Below, piece by piece: positions 1 through 7,833 of a DNA stretch of 64,000 nucleotides (its first letter is position 1; every line of letters starts with the position of its first letter). This DNA comes from an uncultured bacterium (GTDB lineage Bacteria; Bacillota; Clostridia; Lachnospirales; Lachnospiraceae). The translations under genes and the position numbers were made by a program. The notes below the pieces were generated by a model that was given only the letters and a program-made list of their open reading frames with translations, did not search any database and was not told the DNA's origin. The stretch spans positions 1-64,000 of the forward strand of contig CALZQA010000002.1 of NCBI GenBank assembly GCA_945828315.1. Direction: 5' to 3'.

Positions 1-55
1 GTAGAGCACTTGACTTTTAATCAAGTTGTCGGGGGTTCGAATCCCCCGTGTCTCA
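1..55 (+). tRNA. tRNA-Lys (anticodon TTT), 5' end cut by window edge
   Basis: The anticodon arm is a cttga/tcaag stem around the loop cttttaa, giving anticodon TTT at about 15-17. The T arm is ggggg/ccccc (31-35 with 43-47) around ttcgaat. The acceptor 3' strand gtgtctc is at 48-54 with discriminator A at 55. CCA is not encoded. About 20 nt of the 5' side lie outside the window. The 3' end flows straight into a long hairpin (44-111). Confidence 0.95.
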
Positions 56-111
56 CGAAGCAGAAAAGGATAAGCGAAAGCTTATCCTTTTTTGTTTCGT
101 GAGACACGGGG
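44..111 (+). terminator. 32-bp stem hairpin made from the tRNA-Lys 3' end
   Basis: Positions 44-75 pair with 80-111 around a GAAA loop, with only G-T wobbles as imperfections. The inner part (62-75/80-93, with T run at 88-93) looks like an ordinary intrinsic terminator. The outer 16 bp (44-59 with 96-111) consist of the tRNA T-stem and acceptor strand and their exact reverse complement. It may terminate the tRNA transcript or be a processing signal. Confidence 0.8.
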
Positions 112-130
112 AAAATAAAGCCCCGACAAC
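96..130 (-). repeat. Inverted partial copy of the tRNA-Lys 3' half
   Basis: 96-111 is the exact reverse complement of tRNA positions 44-59, and 121-130 is the exact reverse complement of 25-34. The two blocks are separated by 9 nt, as in the tRNA, but the T-loop sequence between them has diverged to aaaataaag, so a cgggg/ccccg stem is kept with a non-tRNA loop. No anticodon or D arm can be recognised further on. Confidence 0.8.
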
Positions 131-214
131 GTGTATTTTGCATAGTATTTTGCGCAACGGGGCATAATGTGATACAATGAACGGGCAAATTATTTTACGG
201 AAAGGAAACAGAAT

Positions 215-439
215 ATGAACATCGATGAATTAGTGGAAGTGCATGAATGTCCGGTTTGCGGAGGCGCCGGTTTGCTGGAGGAGGAATGTGGCAGTTCCTA
301 TTACGTAATGTGTACGGAGTGCGGCGCCCATTCTGTCAATATTGATTTCAAGACGGAGGAAGAGCGTCTCACTGCTGCACAGAAAACCGCTATGCTGTGG
401 AATACCGGAAAAGTGATCAAAAGCGATCCGGGTGAATGA
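215..439 (+). CDS. Small zinc-ribbon protein, Lar restriction-alleviation family-like
   Basis: 74 aa. Two cysteine pairs, CPVC near residue 12 and CTEC near residue 33, separated by about 17 residues, followed by AHSVNI and a C-terminal AAQKTAMLWN segment. This layout is that of the Lar-type small zinc-binding proteins, usually found on phages and plasmids, where Lar modulates type I restriction. Here there are no phage neighbours, so a restriction role is only a family inference. The ribosome site AAAGGAAA lies just upstream of ATG 215. It stands alone between the tRNA-Lys region and the metal transporter operon. Confidence 0.6.
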   Translation: MNIDELVEVHECPVCGGAGLLEEECGSSYYVMCTECGAHSVNIDFKTEEERLTAAQKTAMLWNTGKVIKSDPGE

Positions 440-511
440 TCCGGTGGGGAAAGCCATTGAAAAAGTGAAAAAATAACCCCCAGCGGGGCTTAAAAATAAA
501 AACCCGGGATG
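440..511. other. Intergenic stretch with a weak cccc/gggg hairpin
   Basis: Between the Lar-like gene and the cbiM leader. A short hairpin ccccagcgggg (about 477-488) is followed by an A-rich rather than T-rich run, so it is a poor terminator. No clear -35/-10 pair was found. Confidence 0.4.
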
Positions 512-594
512 ATACAATACCGATATTGAAATCGAGTGGTCGTGATCCATTGATCTGATGAGGTGGGTGGACACGTGAAAGAGAGGTATTGTAT
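512..594 (+). promoter_or_regulatory. Structured leader before cbiM, possible cis-regulatory RNA
   Basis: A perfect 10-bp inverted repeat, atacaatacc (512-521) with ggtattgtat (585-594), encloses about 63 nt. Inside it 541-549 pairs with 568-575 (cgtg-a-tcca with tgga-cacg, one bulged A) around an 18-nt loop. The 3' arm overlaps the ribosome site GAGAGG (581-586) and ends directly before ATG 595, so forming the outer helix would hide the start of cbiM. It does not match the NiCo or cobalamin riboswitch consensus that I know. Confidence 0.55.
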
Positions 595-1653
595 ATGCAT
601 ATGGCAGATGCGTTGCTGGCACCGTCGGTTGCCGCTACGATGTACGTTGCTTCGGGAGCGGTGGCAGGCATTTGTGTGAAAGCGTTGAAAAAGGATGAAG
701 ATATGGCAAAGCTGCCGACCATGGCAGTGACGGCTGCGCTTGTTTTTGCCGGTCAGATGATCAACTACACGATTCCCGGTACGGGGTCTTCCGGACATTT
801 GTGCGGAGGCATGCTGCTTTCGGCACTACTCGGCCCGCAGGCGGGCTTTTTGTCGATGGTCGTTATCCTGGCGATCCAATGCCTGTTCTTTGCGGATGGC
901 GGACTGATGGCGCTGGGCGCGAACTGTTGGAATATGGCGTTTTACGGATGTTTTATCGGATATTATCTGATCTGGAAACCGCTCATGCACAGCCGGCTGT
1001 TTGCGGGAAAGAAGAATGCTGCCCGTGTGAAGATCGCGCTGTCATCTGTTCTGGGTTGTATCATCACGCTCCAGATGGGCGCATTTTCGGTCGTTCTGGA
1101 GACGTCCGCATCCGGTGTCACAGAATTGCCCGTTGGTACCTTTGTCGGAATCATGCAGCCGATCCATCTTGCGATCGGTCTTGTGGAGGGATTGATCACT
1201 GCGGCAGTGCTGCTGTTTATCTATGAGGCACGTCCGGAGCTGCTTACAGAGTTGGACGAGGGAACTGAAAAGGCAAAGAGCAGATGCTCGCTCAAAACAA
1301 CGCTTGCGATCCTTACGGCGGTTGTCGTAGTTGTGGGCGGCGGTCTTTCTCTGTTTGCCAGTGGAAATCCCGATGGGCTGGAATGGTCGATGTTTGGAAA
1401 TTCCGAGGCGGGATACAGCGAAAATATGGGTCTGGATGAGGAAGCTTATGGTATTTCCAGCAAGACCGCAGATGCTGCGGAGGCGATCCAGGAAAAGACA
1501 GCGTTTCTCCCGGACTATGCCTTTAGCGGAAGCGACAGCGCGGCAGGCACCAGTGTATCAGGGCTGGTCGGTTCTGCGATCGTGGCGGGCGCTGCGGTTT
1601 TGATCTGTATGCTGGGCGGATTTTTCCGCAGAAAAAAGAGTTGTCATGGATAA
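595..1653 (+). CDS. cbiM: CbiM/NikM nickel-cobalt transporter S component, fused to PDGLE domain
   Basis: Substrate-binding membrane component of an ECF-type metal importer, about 352 aa. It starts MHMADALLAP; in this family the N-terminal Met-His takes part in metal binding, so ATG 595 is the true start rather than the in-frame TTG at 589. The N-terminal 215 residues hold about six membrane segments. After a linker, a membrane segment near 235-255 precedes the PDGLEWS motif near 258 and a final membrane segment, the CbiN/NikN-like PDGLE module. The stop overlaps cbiQ by 8 bp. HypA and HypF nearby make nickel as likely as cobalt; sequence alone does not decide. Confidence 0.9.
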   Translation: MHMADALLAPSVAATMYVASGAVAGICVKALKKDEDMAKLPTMAVTAALVFAGQMINYTIPGTGSSGHLCGGMLLSALLGPQAGFLSMVVILAIQCLFFADGGLMALGANCWNMAFYGCFIGYYLIWKPLMHSRLFAGKKNAARVKIALSSVLGCIITLQMGAFSVVLETSASGVTELPVGTFVGIMQPIHLAIGLVEGLITAAVLLFIYEARPELLTELDEGTEKAKSRCSLKTTLAILTAVVVVVGGGLSLFASGNPDGLEWSMFGNSEAGYSENMGLDEEAYGISSKTADAAEAIQEKTAFLPDYAFSGSDSAAGTSVSGLVGSAIVAGAAVLICMLGGFFRRKKSCHG

Positions 1654-2449
1654 ATTATCAGGTGCACAGTCGGAACTTCGGGAAATGGATGTGCTGGCGG
1701 CGGGAATATCCGTTGTCCATCGGCTGCATCCGCTGTGCAAATTACTTGTAACAGTTACATATATTTTTATAGTAGTATCATTTCATAAATACGATCTCTC
1801 CGGGCTGATCGTTATGGTCCTGTATCCGGTGCTGATGTTCCAGGCGGCGGAAATACCGGTACGTGTGTTTTTTTACAAGCTGCGAGTTGTATTGCCGTTG
1901 GTATGCGCGGTAGGTCTGGCAAATCCGTTTCTGGATCGCATGCCGCTTACACAGATCGGGAACCTTGTCATTACCGGAGGTGTCGTATCTATGTTGACGC
2001 TGATGTTAAAGGGATGCCTTGCGCTTATGGCATCCTTTTTGCTCGTTGCCACGACACCGATCGACATGCTCTGCGGTGCGTTGCGGAAGCTGCATGTGCC
2101 CAAGGTCCTGACGGCGCTACTGCTTCTGACTTACCGTTATGTCGGAGTTATCATGGGAGAAGCTTCTGCCATGTCACAGGCCTACAGTCTGCGGGCGCCC
2201 GGACAGAAGGGGATACACATTTCTGCATGGGGGTCCTTTCTCGGACAGCTGTTGCTGCGCAGCATGGATCGTGCGCAGGAACTATACAGCAGTATGGAGC
2301 TTCGGGGATTTCAGGGAGAGTTTTTTTACAGTGATATCCCTGCATGTCGCGTGAGCAGCGTGATGTTTGTGCTGGTCAGCTGTAGCTTCTTTGCGTGTGC
2401 GCGGGTGGTAAATATCGCCTGGCTGCTCGGAAATCTTGTTGTCAGATAA
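1646..2449 (+). CDS. cbiQ: CbiQ/EcfT transmembrane coupling protein of the metal importer
   Basis: 267 aa integral membrane protein with about five membrane segments. It couples the ATPase CbiO to CbiM. The two EcfT-type cytoplasmic coupling motifs are visible as AYSLRAPG near residue 180 and SMELRGFQG near residue 217, the latter resembling the A-R-G motif that contacts the ATPase. It overlaps the 3' end of cbiM, which implies translational coupling, and is followed 89 bp later by cbiO. Confidence 0.9.
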   Translation: MDKLSGAQSELREMDVLAAGISVVHRLHPLCKLLVTVTYIFIVVSFHKYDLSGLIVMVLYPVLMFQAAEIPVRVFFYKLRVVLPLVCAVGLANPFLDRMPLTQIGNLVITGGVVSMLTLMLKGCLALMASFLLVATTPIDMLCGALRKLHVPKVLTALLLLTYRYVGVIMGEASAMSQAYSLRAPGQKGIHISAWGSFLGQLLLRSMDRAQELYSSMELRGFQGEFFYSDIPACRVSSVMFVLVSCSFFACARVVNIAWLLGNLVVR

Positions 2450-2538
2450 AGGATGTCGGGTCGTCGTGATTGTGATTCTGCTGAATGGATGGAGAGTAGC
2501 TTGTACGGGACTGATCAGCGGCAGTAAGAGGTGAAAAA

Positions 2539-3264
2539 ATGATCGAATTTCAGAATGTTTCTTTTTCATATGATAAAAAAACACCGGTCGTGCAGGATCT
2601 TGATCTGGTCATAAAAAAAGGCGAGACAGTAGGGTTGATCGGGGCGAACGGTGCAGGAAAGTCTACGATTCTGAAACTGATGCTGGGCCTTTTATATGGA
2701 GAAGGAACGATTATTGTGGACGGTCTGTCGGTGACAAAGGCAAATCTGCCCATGATCCGTAAAAAAACAGGATACGTTTTGCAGGATTCGGACAATCAGA
2801 TGTTTATGCCGACGGTCTATGAGGACATGATGTTTGGTCTGCGCAATTACGGGATGAGCAGGGAAGCGGCGGAAGCACGGGTGGACGCGGTTCTGGAGCA
2901 GCTCGGTCTGCAGGATTTGAAATATCGCCATAATCACAAAATTTCCGGCGGTGAGAAGCGTATGGCAGCCATTGCTACCGTGCTTGTCATGCAGCCGGAG
3001 GTGATCCTGATGGACGAGCCGTCCACGGCGCTGGATCCATTTAACCGGCGGACTGTCATCCGCACGATACAGGTACTACCCCAGACAAAAGTGATCGCAT
3101 CCCATGATCTGGATATGATCCTGGAGACCTGTGATCGTGTGGTTTTGTTGTCTCATGGAAAAGTTGTGGCAGACGGAGATTGCGGAATGATCCTGCGGGA
3201 CCGCGCACTGCTGGAGCAGAACCGGATGGAGCTGCCATTGTGTATGCAGATGCAGGGGGTATGA
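2539..3264 (+). CDS. cbiO: CbiO/EcfA ATP-binding protein of the metal importer
   Basis: 241 aa ABC ATPase. Walker A GANGAGKST near residue 37, Q loop VLQDSDNQ near 82, signature SGGEKR near 136, Walker B VILMDEPS near 156 and a switch His in ASHDLD near 190. The DSDNQMF element after the Q loop is typical of ECF ATPases. It energises CbiM-CbiQ. The RBS is AGAGGTG before ATG 2539. A single ATPase gene implies a homodimer, as in CbiMNQO systems. Confidence 0.92.
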   Translation: MIEFQNVSFSYDKKTPVVQDLDLVIKKGETVGLIGANGAGKSTILKLMLGLLYGEGTIIVDGLSVTKANLPMIRKKTGYVLQDSDNQMFMPTVYEDMMFGLRNYGMSREAAEARVDAVLEQLGLQDLKYRHNHKISGGEKRMAAIATVLVMQPEVILMDEPSTALDPFNRRTVIRTIQVLPQTKVIASHDLDMILETCDRVVLLSHGKVVADGDCGMILRDRALLEQNRMELPLCMQMQGV

Positions 3265-3365
3265 TCTTTGGTGCACGAAGGGTCTTGCTGGTGCCTTTGT
3301 GTAAAAAGTGTGTTTTTTATGTGAAAATATTGTGAAAACTATACATATCATAATTACATCCTTCA

Positions 3366-3374
3366 TGTTATAAT
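3366..3374 (+). promoter_or_regulatory. Extended -10 promoter before the Big_2 protein
   Basis: TGT-TATAAT (3366-3374) is a TGn-extended -10 box; no good -35 is present 17 bp upstream. It lies 69 bp before ATG 3443. No terminator hairpin is evident between the cbiO stop and this promoter. Confidence 0.5.
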
Positions 3375-3442
3375 CATTTCAATACACGCACTTTAACGTG
3401 GTGATGTGTAAAAATATAATATGAGGGAAAGGATAAATCCAA

Positions 3443-4459
3443 ATGAAGAACAGATTTAAGAAATTGATTGCTGCAGTAGCTGCATTTGCAGTTGCGTTTA
3501 CTGCAGTGTCAGTAGCGGATGTGACGACGACAGAGGCTGCGACAACTTATGAGACTTTGTATACGTCAGGTGAAACAGCAGAGGTTGGATATGCGGGTGT
3601 TGAGAATAAGGTACCTTTTACCGTAAGCAAGTCAGGTGAAATTTATTTCTTTGTCAGTGTTGCAGAACCGACCGGATACACAGTGACTTTGTACAACAGT
3701 GCCGGAGTGCCGGTAGAGGATGATTATAATCCTTTGTATGTTTCCAGTACAGATGCATATTGGAAGACGGATGAGTCGGGTGCAATGAATGCAGATGTTT
3801 GGTCTACATTACCTGCCGGTGACTATTATTACGGCATCAAATTCGACACCAATAATTACTATTATCTGGATATTTTACAGTATTCGTCCGCTGCAGAGAT
3901 CAGCCAGACAAAGGCAACCATTACGGTCGGCTATACACAGAAGCTGAGTGTAACAGGTGCAAAGGTTACAAAATGGTCTTCCAGCAAGAAAGCTGTTGCA
4001 ACCGTTGATTCCAAAGGTAAGGTGACTGCAAAGAAGGCAGGAAAGGCAACCATCTCTGCAAAACTTGATAATGGGCAGACCGTAAAGTGTACAGTAACTG
4101 TTAAGGCAAACAAATACACGGCAACCAAGCTGACAACCAGTGATGTTTCTTATGGCGAGAGCGCGATGAGCGTTTACAGTGCAAGTTTTGATTCAAAGGG
4201 TAATCTGGTGATCAAGGCGCGCTATGTAAACAATGAGTATTACAAGGTATCCAAACTGGAAAAGATCAAGATCACAGTCAAGGATGCAAACGGTAAGGCA
4301 GTGGGAACTTATTCATTAAGCAAAAAGACAGTATCTGTTCCGTCTTTTTCTACCAAGGACTTGACCTTTACGATCAGCAAATCAAAGTTGAAACAGAAAA
4401 AGGCAGACCTCAGAAACTGTACCTTTAACTGCTCAGGTGTTTCTGTTTACTATTATTAA
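3443..4459 (+). CDS. Secreted protein with Big_2 (bacterial Ig-like) domain
   Basis: 338 aa exported protein of unknown role. An N-terminal signal peptide (MKNRFKKLIAAVAAFAVAF, then a likely cut after the Ala at about residue 33) leads into a Tyr-rich beta-sandwich region (about 35-150) that resembles a pre-peptidase C-terminal fold. A Big_2 domain follows at about 153-222, with WSSSKKAVATVDSKGKVTA as its core motif. The C-terminal 110 residues are Lys- and Ser-rich and unassigned. There is no LPXTG sorting signal. Its Big_2 domain resembles those of three other proteins in this window (19926, 50298 and 51729). It has its own promoter and terminator. Confidence 0.75.
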   Translation: MKNRFKKLIAAVAAFAVAFTAVSVADVTTTEAATTYETLYTSGETAEVGYAGVENKVPFTVSKSGEIYFFVSVAEPTGYTVTLYNSAGVPVEDDYNPLYVSSTDAYWKTDESGAMNADVWSTLPAGDYYYGIKFDTNNYYYLDILQYSSAAEISQTKATITVGYTQKLSVTGAKVTKWSSSKKAVATVDSKGKVTAKKAGKATISAKLDNGQTVKCTVTVKANKYTATKLTTSDVSYGESAMSVYSASFDSKGNLVIKARYVNNEYYKVSKLEKIKITVKDANGKAVGTYSLSKKTVSVPSFSTKDLTFTISKSKLKQKKADLRNCTFNCSGVSVYYY

Positions 4460-4469
4460 ATCGTATCAG

Positions 4470-4500
4470 GCAGGCACTCCATAGGGGTGCCTGCTTTTAT
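4470..4500 (+). terminator. Intrinsic terminator of the Big_2 gene
   Basis: The 11-bp stem gcaggcactcc (4470-4480) / ggggtgcctgc (4484-4494) has a 3-nt loop and is followed by tttta. Confidence 0.85.
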
Positions 4501-4510
4501 ACGCGAACAA

Positions 4511-4564
4511 TTGTAAACTAAAATCAAAATAGAGGTTGACAATCAAGGGCGTATCGTTTACAAT
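4511..4564 (+). promoter_or_regulatory. bioY promoter with BirA-type biotin operator
   Basis: The promoter is TTGACA (4536-4541), 17 bp, TACAAT (4559-4564). The half-sites TTGTAAAC (4511-4518) and GTTGACAA (4535-4542) are 16 bp apart, matching the BirA operator form TTGTAAAC-N14-16-GTTTACAA with one mismatch, and the right half covers the -35. A further perfect half-site, GTTTACAAT (4556-4564), covers the -10. BirA with biotinyl-AMP should therefore repress bioY. Confidence 0.8.
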
Positions 4565-4595
4565 GTCCAAAGAATCAAAACGGAGGACATGTGTT

Positions 4596-5168
4596 ATGAA
4601 TACAAAGACAAAAGAACTTACCCTGACTGCCCTGATGGCAGCGATCATCTGTGTGCTCGGACCGTTGTCGGTGCCGCTGCCTTTCAGCCCGGTGCCGATA
4701 TCGCTGACAATGATCGGAATTTATCTGGCAGTATATGCAGTGGGAATGTGGCGCGGCACCGTAGCATTTATCGTATATCTGCTGCTGGGATTGGTCGGTC
4801 TGCCCGTATTTTCCGGCTTTACCGGTGGACCGTCAAAGCTGCTGGGACCGACCGGAGGATATCTCATCGGCTTTATCTTTACGGCGCTGATCAGTGGATT
4901 TTTCATTGATCGCTGGTGGAAAAATCGTGTGTTGTCAGCAATCGGCATGATCCTTGGCATTGCCGTTGCGTATGTGTTTGGAACGGTCTGGCTGGCGTAT
5001 GTGGCGGGAATGGCCTTCAACGAGGCACTTGCTGCCGGCGTAATCCCGTATGTAGGATTTGACCTGATCAAGATCGTCGTGCTGGTGATCGTTGGACCGG
5101 AACTGAAAAAGGTGCTGATCCGCGCAAATCTGGTATCTGTTCGCGAGGATGATGCGGTTCAGGCGTAA
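4596..5168 (+). CDS. bioY: BioY biotin transporter substrate-binding protein
   Basis: 190 aa, S component of the ECF biotin importer. Conserved BioY features are PFSPVPISLTM near residue 30, VGLPVFSGFTGG near 68 and LLGPTGGYLIGF near 82, with six membrane helices. ATG 4596 is chosen because GGAGG (4582-4586) sits 9 bp upstream; the longer frame from 4536 would begin inside the -35 box. No bioM/bioN is adjacent, so it probably uses a shared EcfAAT module or works alone. It is a single-gene transcript with an upstream BirA-type operator and a downstream terminator. Confidence 0.95.
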   Translation: MNTKTKELTLTALMAAIICVLGPLSVPLPFSPVPISLTMIGIYLAVYAVGMWRGTVAFIVYLLLGLVGLPVFSGFTGGPSKLLGPTGGYLIGFIFTALISGFFIDRWWKNRVLSAIGMILGIAVAYVFGTVWLAYVAGMAFNEALAAGVIPYVGFDLIKIVVLVIVGPELKKVLIRANLVSVREDDAVQA

Positions 5169-5179
5169 ATGAATGGAAA

Positions 5180-5210
5180 GAGAATCCTGTCAGCAGGGTT
5201 CTCTTTTTTT
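5180..5210 (+). terminator. Intrinsic terminator of bioY
   Basis: The stem gagaatcctg (5180-5189) / cagggttctc (5194-5203), with loop tcag, is followed by seven T. Confidence 0.9.
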
Positions 5211-5334
5211 GTAGGAGATGGAGAGAACGTAATCGTTTTCGAAAATGAGAAAAAATCCTAAGTTTATGACGAAATTTGTCGATGAATAGTGTATAATGTG
5301 TTTCAGAATATTTGCAGGGAAAAAAGGATATGTT

Positions 5335-5685
5335 ATGCATGAGCTATCAGTTACAACGAATATACTGAATCTGGCACTTTCCATGCTGGAGGAGCAACAC
5401 CTGAAAAAAATTCATACCATTACACTAAAGATAGGTGTGATGCAGGGCTATGAGGAGAAATGGCTGCAGCACTATTTTAATCGCCTGTCAAAGGGAACGC
5501 CTGCTGAAGATGCGGTTCTGCATATAGAAATGATACCGATCGTGTTCCGTTGCAGGGACTGCGGGCGGGAATTCGCTTTTGATGCGCATGGTACGGATGA
5601 CTGCAGCTGCCCGGATTGTCACGGTTTTTCTTATGATATGATCTCGGGCAAAGAATTTATGATAGAATCTATGGAGGCAAGTTGA
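5335..5685 (+). CDS. hypA: HypA nickel insertion chaperone for hydrogenase
   Basis: 116 aa. HypA proteins begin MHELS, with the Met-His amino terminus binding nickel; this fixes the start at ATG 5335 rather than 39 bp upstream. The zinc site is two pairs, CRDC near residue 73 and CPDC near residue 94. It delivers nickel to the large subunit of [NiFe] hydrogenases. A -10 box TATAAT (5292-5297) lies 38 bp upstream without a good -35. Its stop is one base before the next gene, so it is probably cotranscribed with the glycogen debranching enzyme, an unusual partner. No hypB is in the window. Confidence 0.9.
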   Translation: MHELSVTTNILNLALSMLEEQHLKKIHTITLKIGVMQGYEEKWLQHYFNRLSKGTPAEDAVLHIEMIPIVFRCRDCGREFAFDAHGTDDCSCPDCHGFSYDMISGKEFMIESMEAS

Positions 5686-5686
5686 G

Positions 5687-7795
5687 ATGTTTGGCAGATC
5701 AAAAGGGACGGAACCTGTCCGTGGACAGCAGTTACAGCCGCTGGATGAGATAGAAGGATTTTTGGTGCGTCCCGGTTTTTATAAAACAAGTGGAGCAACC
5801 CAGGGAAAAGACGGTGTGAGCTTTACCATTAGCTCCCACTACGCTACGGGCTGTACACTTCTGCTGTTTCATCCCAGGGAAAAAGAGCCCTATGCAAAAT
5901 TGCCTTTTCCGGACAACTATCGGATCGGCAGCACCTATTCCATGTTTGTATTTGGACTGAAAATAGAGGATTTCGAGTACGCATATCAGTTTGACGGACC
6001 TTACGATGAGGCGAAGGGACATCGGTTCGATAAAAATGCGATCATTCTGGACCCCTATGCCCGGGCCGTGACAGAGCAGCGGGAGTGGGGCGAGAAATTC
6101 GAAGGCGAGCACGTCTACAAGGCGCGCGTTGTGGAAAACAACTTTGACTGGGGTGCAAAAAAGCAGCTGGAAAACAAGTTGGAGGATCTGATCATTTATG
6201 AGCTGCACGTGCGCGGCTTTACGATGGATCCCTCCTCGGGGGTGACGGCGCGGGGAACGTTTGAGGGCATCCGTGAAAAGATCCCGTACCTGAAGGAACT
6301 GGGTGTCAATGCGGTGGAACTGATGCCGATCTTTGAGTTTGACGAGATGGATTCCGCGCGGGAACATGACGGAAAGAAGCTGTTGGACTACTGGGGTTAT
6401 AATACGGTGTGCTTTTTTGCACCGAATACGAGTTATTCCTATGTGCAGGAACACAACCATGAGGGCGATGAGCTGAAGCGTCTGATCCGTGATCTGCATG
6501 AAAATGGGATCGAGGTCATTCTGGATGTGGTGTTCAATCACACGGCAGAGGGAAATGAGATGGGCCCCACGTTCTCGTTTAAGGGAATAGACAATAAAAT
6601 ATACTACATTCTGACACCGGAGGGTTACTATTATAATTTCAGCGGCTGCGGAAACAGCATGAACTGTAATCATCCCATTGTGCGACAGTTTATCATGGAT
6701 TGTCTGCGTTACTGGGTGGTGGAGTACCGTGTGGACGGTTTCCGGTTTGATCTGGCTTCTATTCTGAGCCGAGACCAGAACGGCGCACCAATGGAAAACC
6801 CGCCGTTGTTGGAGCACATGGCTTTTGACCAGATCCTGTCCGGCGTGAAGCTGATCGCCGAGGCGTGGGATGCGGGCGGTCTGTATCAGGTGGGTACATT
6901 TCCGAGCTGGAACCGCTGGGCGGAGTGGAATGGCAGATATCGCGATGACATGCGCCGTTTCCTGAAGGGGGATGATGGCATGGCACCGGCGGCTGTGGCG
7001 CGTATGACCGGATCCCGTGATATTTATGATCCGCTGGTGCGTGGACAGAGCGCGTCAGTGAACTTCCTGACCTGTCACGACGGTTTTACATTGTATGATC
7101 TTTATTCCTACAATACAAAGCATAATGAGGCGAACGGCTGGAACAATACAGACGGAGATAACAACGGAAACAGCTGGAATTGCGGCTGTGAGGGCGAGAC
7201 GGATGATCCGGAGATCGAAGCGCTGCGGAGGCGCATGATCAAGAATGCCTTTGCGACACTGATGTGCAGCCGGGGACCGGCGATGTTTTTTGCGGGCGAT
7301 GAGTTTTGCAATACACAGAGCGGAAACAACAACGCCTACTGTCAGGATAATGAGATCTCATGGCTGGACTGGACACGAAAGGAAAAATACGAGGATGTGT
7401 TTGAATTTGCGCGTTTCATGATCCACTTCCGCAAGGAGCATCCGGTACTGCGCAAACCGACGCAGCCTGCTTCCTGCGGTTTTGCGGATATTTCCTATCA
7501 TCATGGAAGAGCATGGAATGCGGATTGTGGCAACAACGCACGCCTCATCGGTCTGCTCTATGCAGGAAAGAACGATACCGGTGAGGACGATCTTGTCTAT
7601 GTGGGTGTGAACACTTATTGGGAGAAGCTGAGAGCAGGTTTTCCGGATCCGCCTGCAGGGGAACAGTGGGTACTCATTGCCGATACGGCTCGGGGCGGAA
7701 AGCTGCCGATCGACGAGGTGATCACAACCGGACATTATGATCTGGAACCGCGAAGTGTGATCATTATGGTTGTGAAGAAAAAAGAAGAAGTATAG
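5687..7795 (+). CDS. glgX: Glycogen debranching enzyme (GlgX/isoamylase-type, GH13)
   Basis: 702 aa cytoplasmic alpha-1,6-glucosidase of the isoamylase/GlgX type. An N-terminal CBM48-like domain (about 20-130) precedes the GH13 barrel. GH13 landmarks are DVVFNHT near residue 280, the nucleophile Asp in GFRFDLAS near 354, the acid Glu in AEAWD near 391 and the transition-state Asp in CHDGF near 464. It removes branches during glycogen breakdown. ATG 5687 follows the hypA stop directly, with GAGGCAAG upstream. No other glg gene is nearby. A bidirectional terminator follows. Confidence 0.9.
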   Translation: MFGRSKGTEPVRGQQLQPLDEIEGFLVRPGFYKTSGATQGKDGVSFTISSHYATGCTLLLFHPREKEPYAKLPFPDNYRIGSTYSMFVFGLKIEDFEYAYQFDGPYDEAKGHRFDKNAIILDPYARAVTEQREWGEKFEGEHVYKARVVENNFDWGAKKQLENKLEDLIIYELHVRGFTMDPSSGVTARGTFEGIREKIPYLKELGVNAVELMPIFEFDEMDSAREHDGKKLLDYWGYNTVCFFAPNTSYSYVQEHNHEGDELKRLIRDLHENGIEVILDVVFNHTAEGNEMGPTFSFKGIDNKIYYILTPEGYYYNFSGCGNSMNCNHPIVRQFIMDCLRYWVVEYRVDGFRFDLASILSRDQNGAPMENPPLLEHMAFDQILSGVKLIAEAWDAGGLYQVGTFPSWNRWAEWNGRYRDDMRRFLKGDDGMAPAAVARMTGSRDIYDPLVRGQSASVNFLTCHDGFTLYDLYSYNTKHNEANGWNNTDGDNNGNSWNCGCEGETDDPEIEALRRRMIKNAFATLMCSRGPAMFFAGDEFCNTQSGNNNAYCQDNEISWLDWTRKEKYEDVFEFARFMIHFRKEHPVLRKPTQPASCGFADISYHHGRAWNADCGNNARLIGLLYAGKNDTGEDDLVYVGVNTYWEKLRAGFPDPPAGEQWVLIADTARGGKLPIDEVITTGHYDLEPRSVIIMVVKKKEEV

Positions 7796-7807
7796 AAACT
7801 GGCAAAG

Positions 7808-7833
7808 AAGCCGGGGGTTAATCCCCCGGCTTT
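7808..7833. terminator. Bidirectional terminator between glgX and yhhQ
   Basis: The stem gccggggg (7810-7817) / cccccggc (7823-7830) around ttaat is flanked by A and T runs that work in both directions. The yhhQ stop codon (complement of 7818-7820) is in the loop. Confidence 0.85.

Noticed and set aside
512-594. NiCo or cobalamin riboswitch before cbiM
   Set aside because: The leader lacks the conserved bases of both classes as I know them, and it is far too short for a cobalamin riboswitch.
5268-5283. Spo0A-box-like sequence tgacgaa upstream of hypA
   Set aside because: One 7-mer match is expected by chance in a window of this size and there is no reason to link hypA to sporulation.
5732-6817. 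361-codon open frame on the minus strand
   Set aside because: It lies entirely opposite the glgX gene, whose GH13 motifs are intact; the product has no recognisable domain and no ribosome site.
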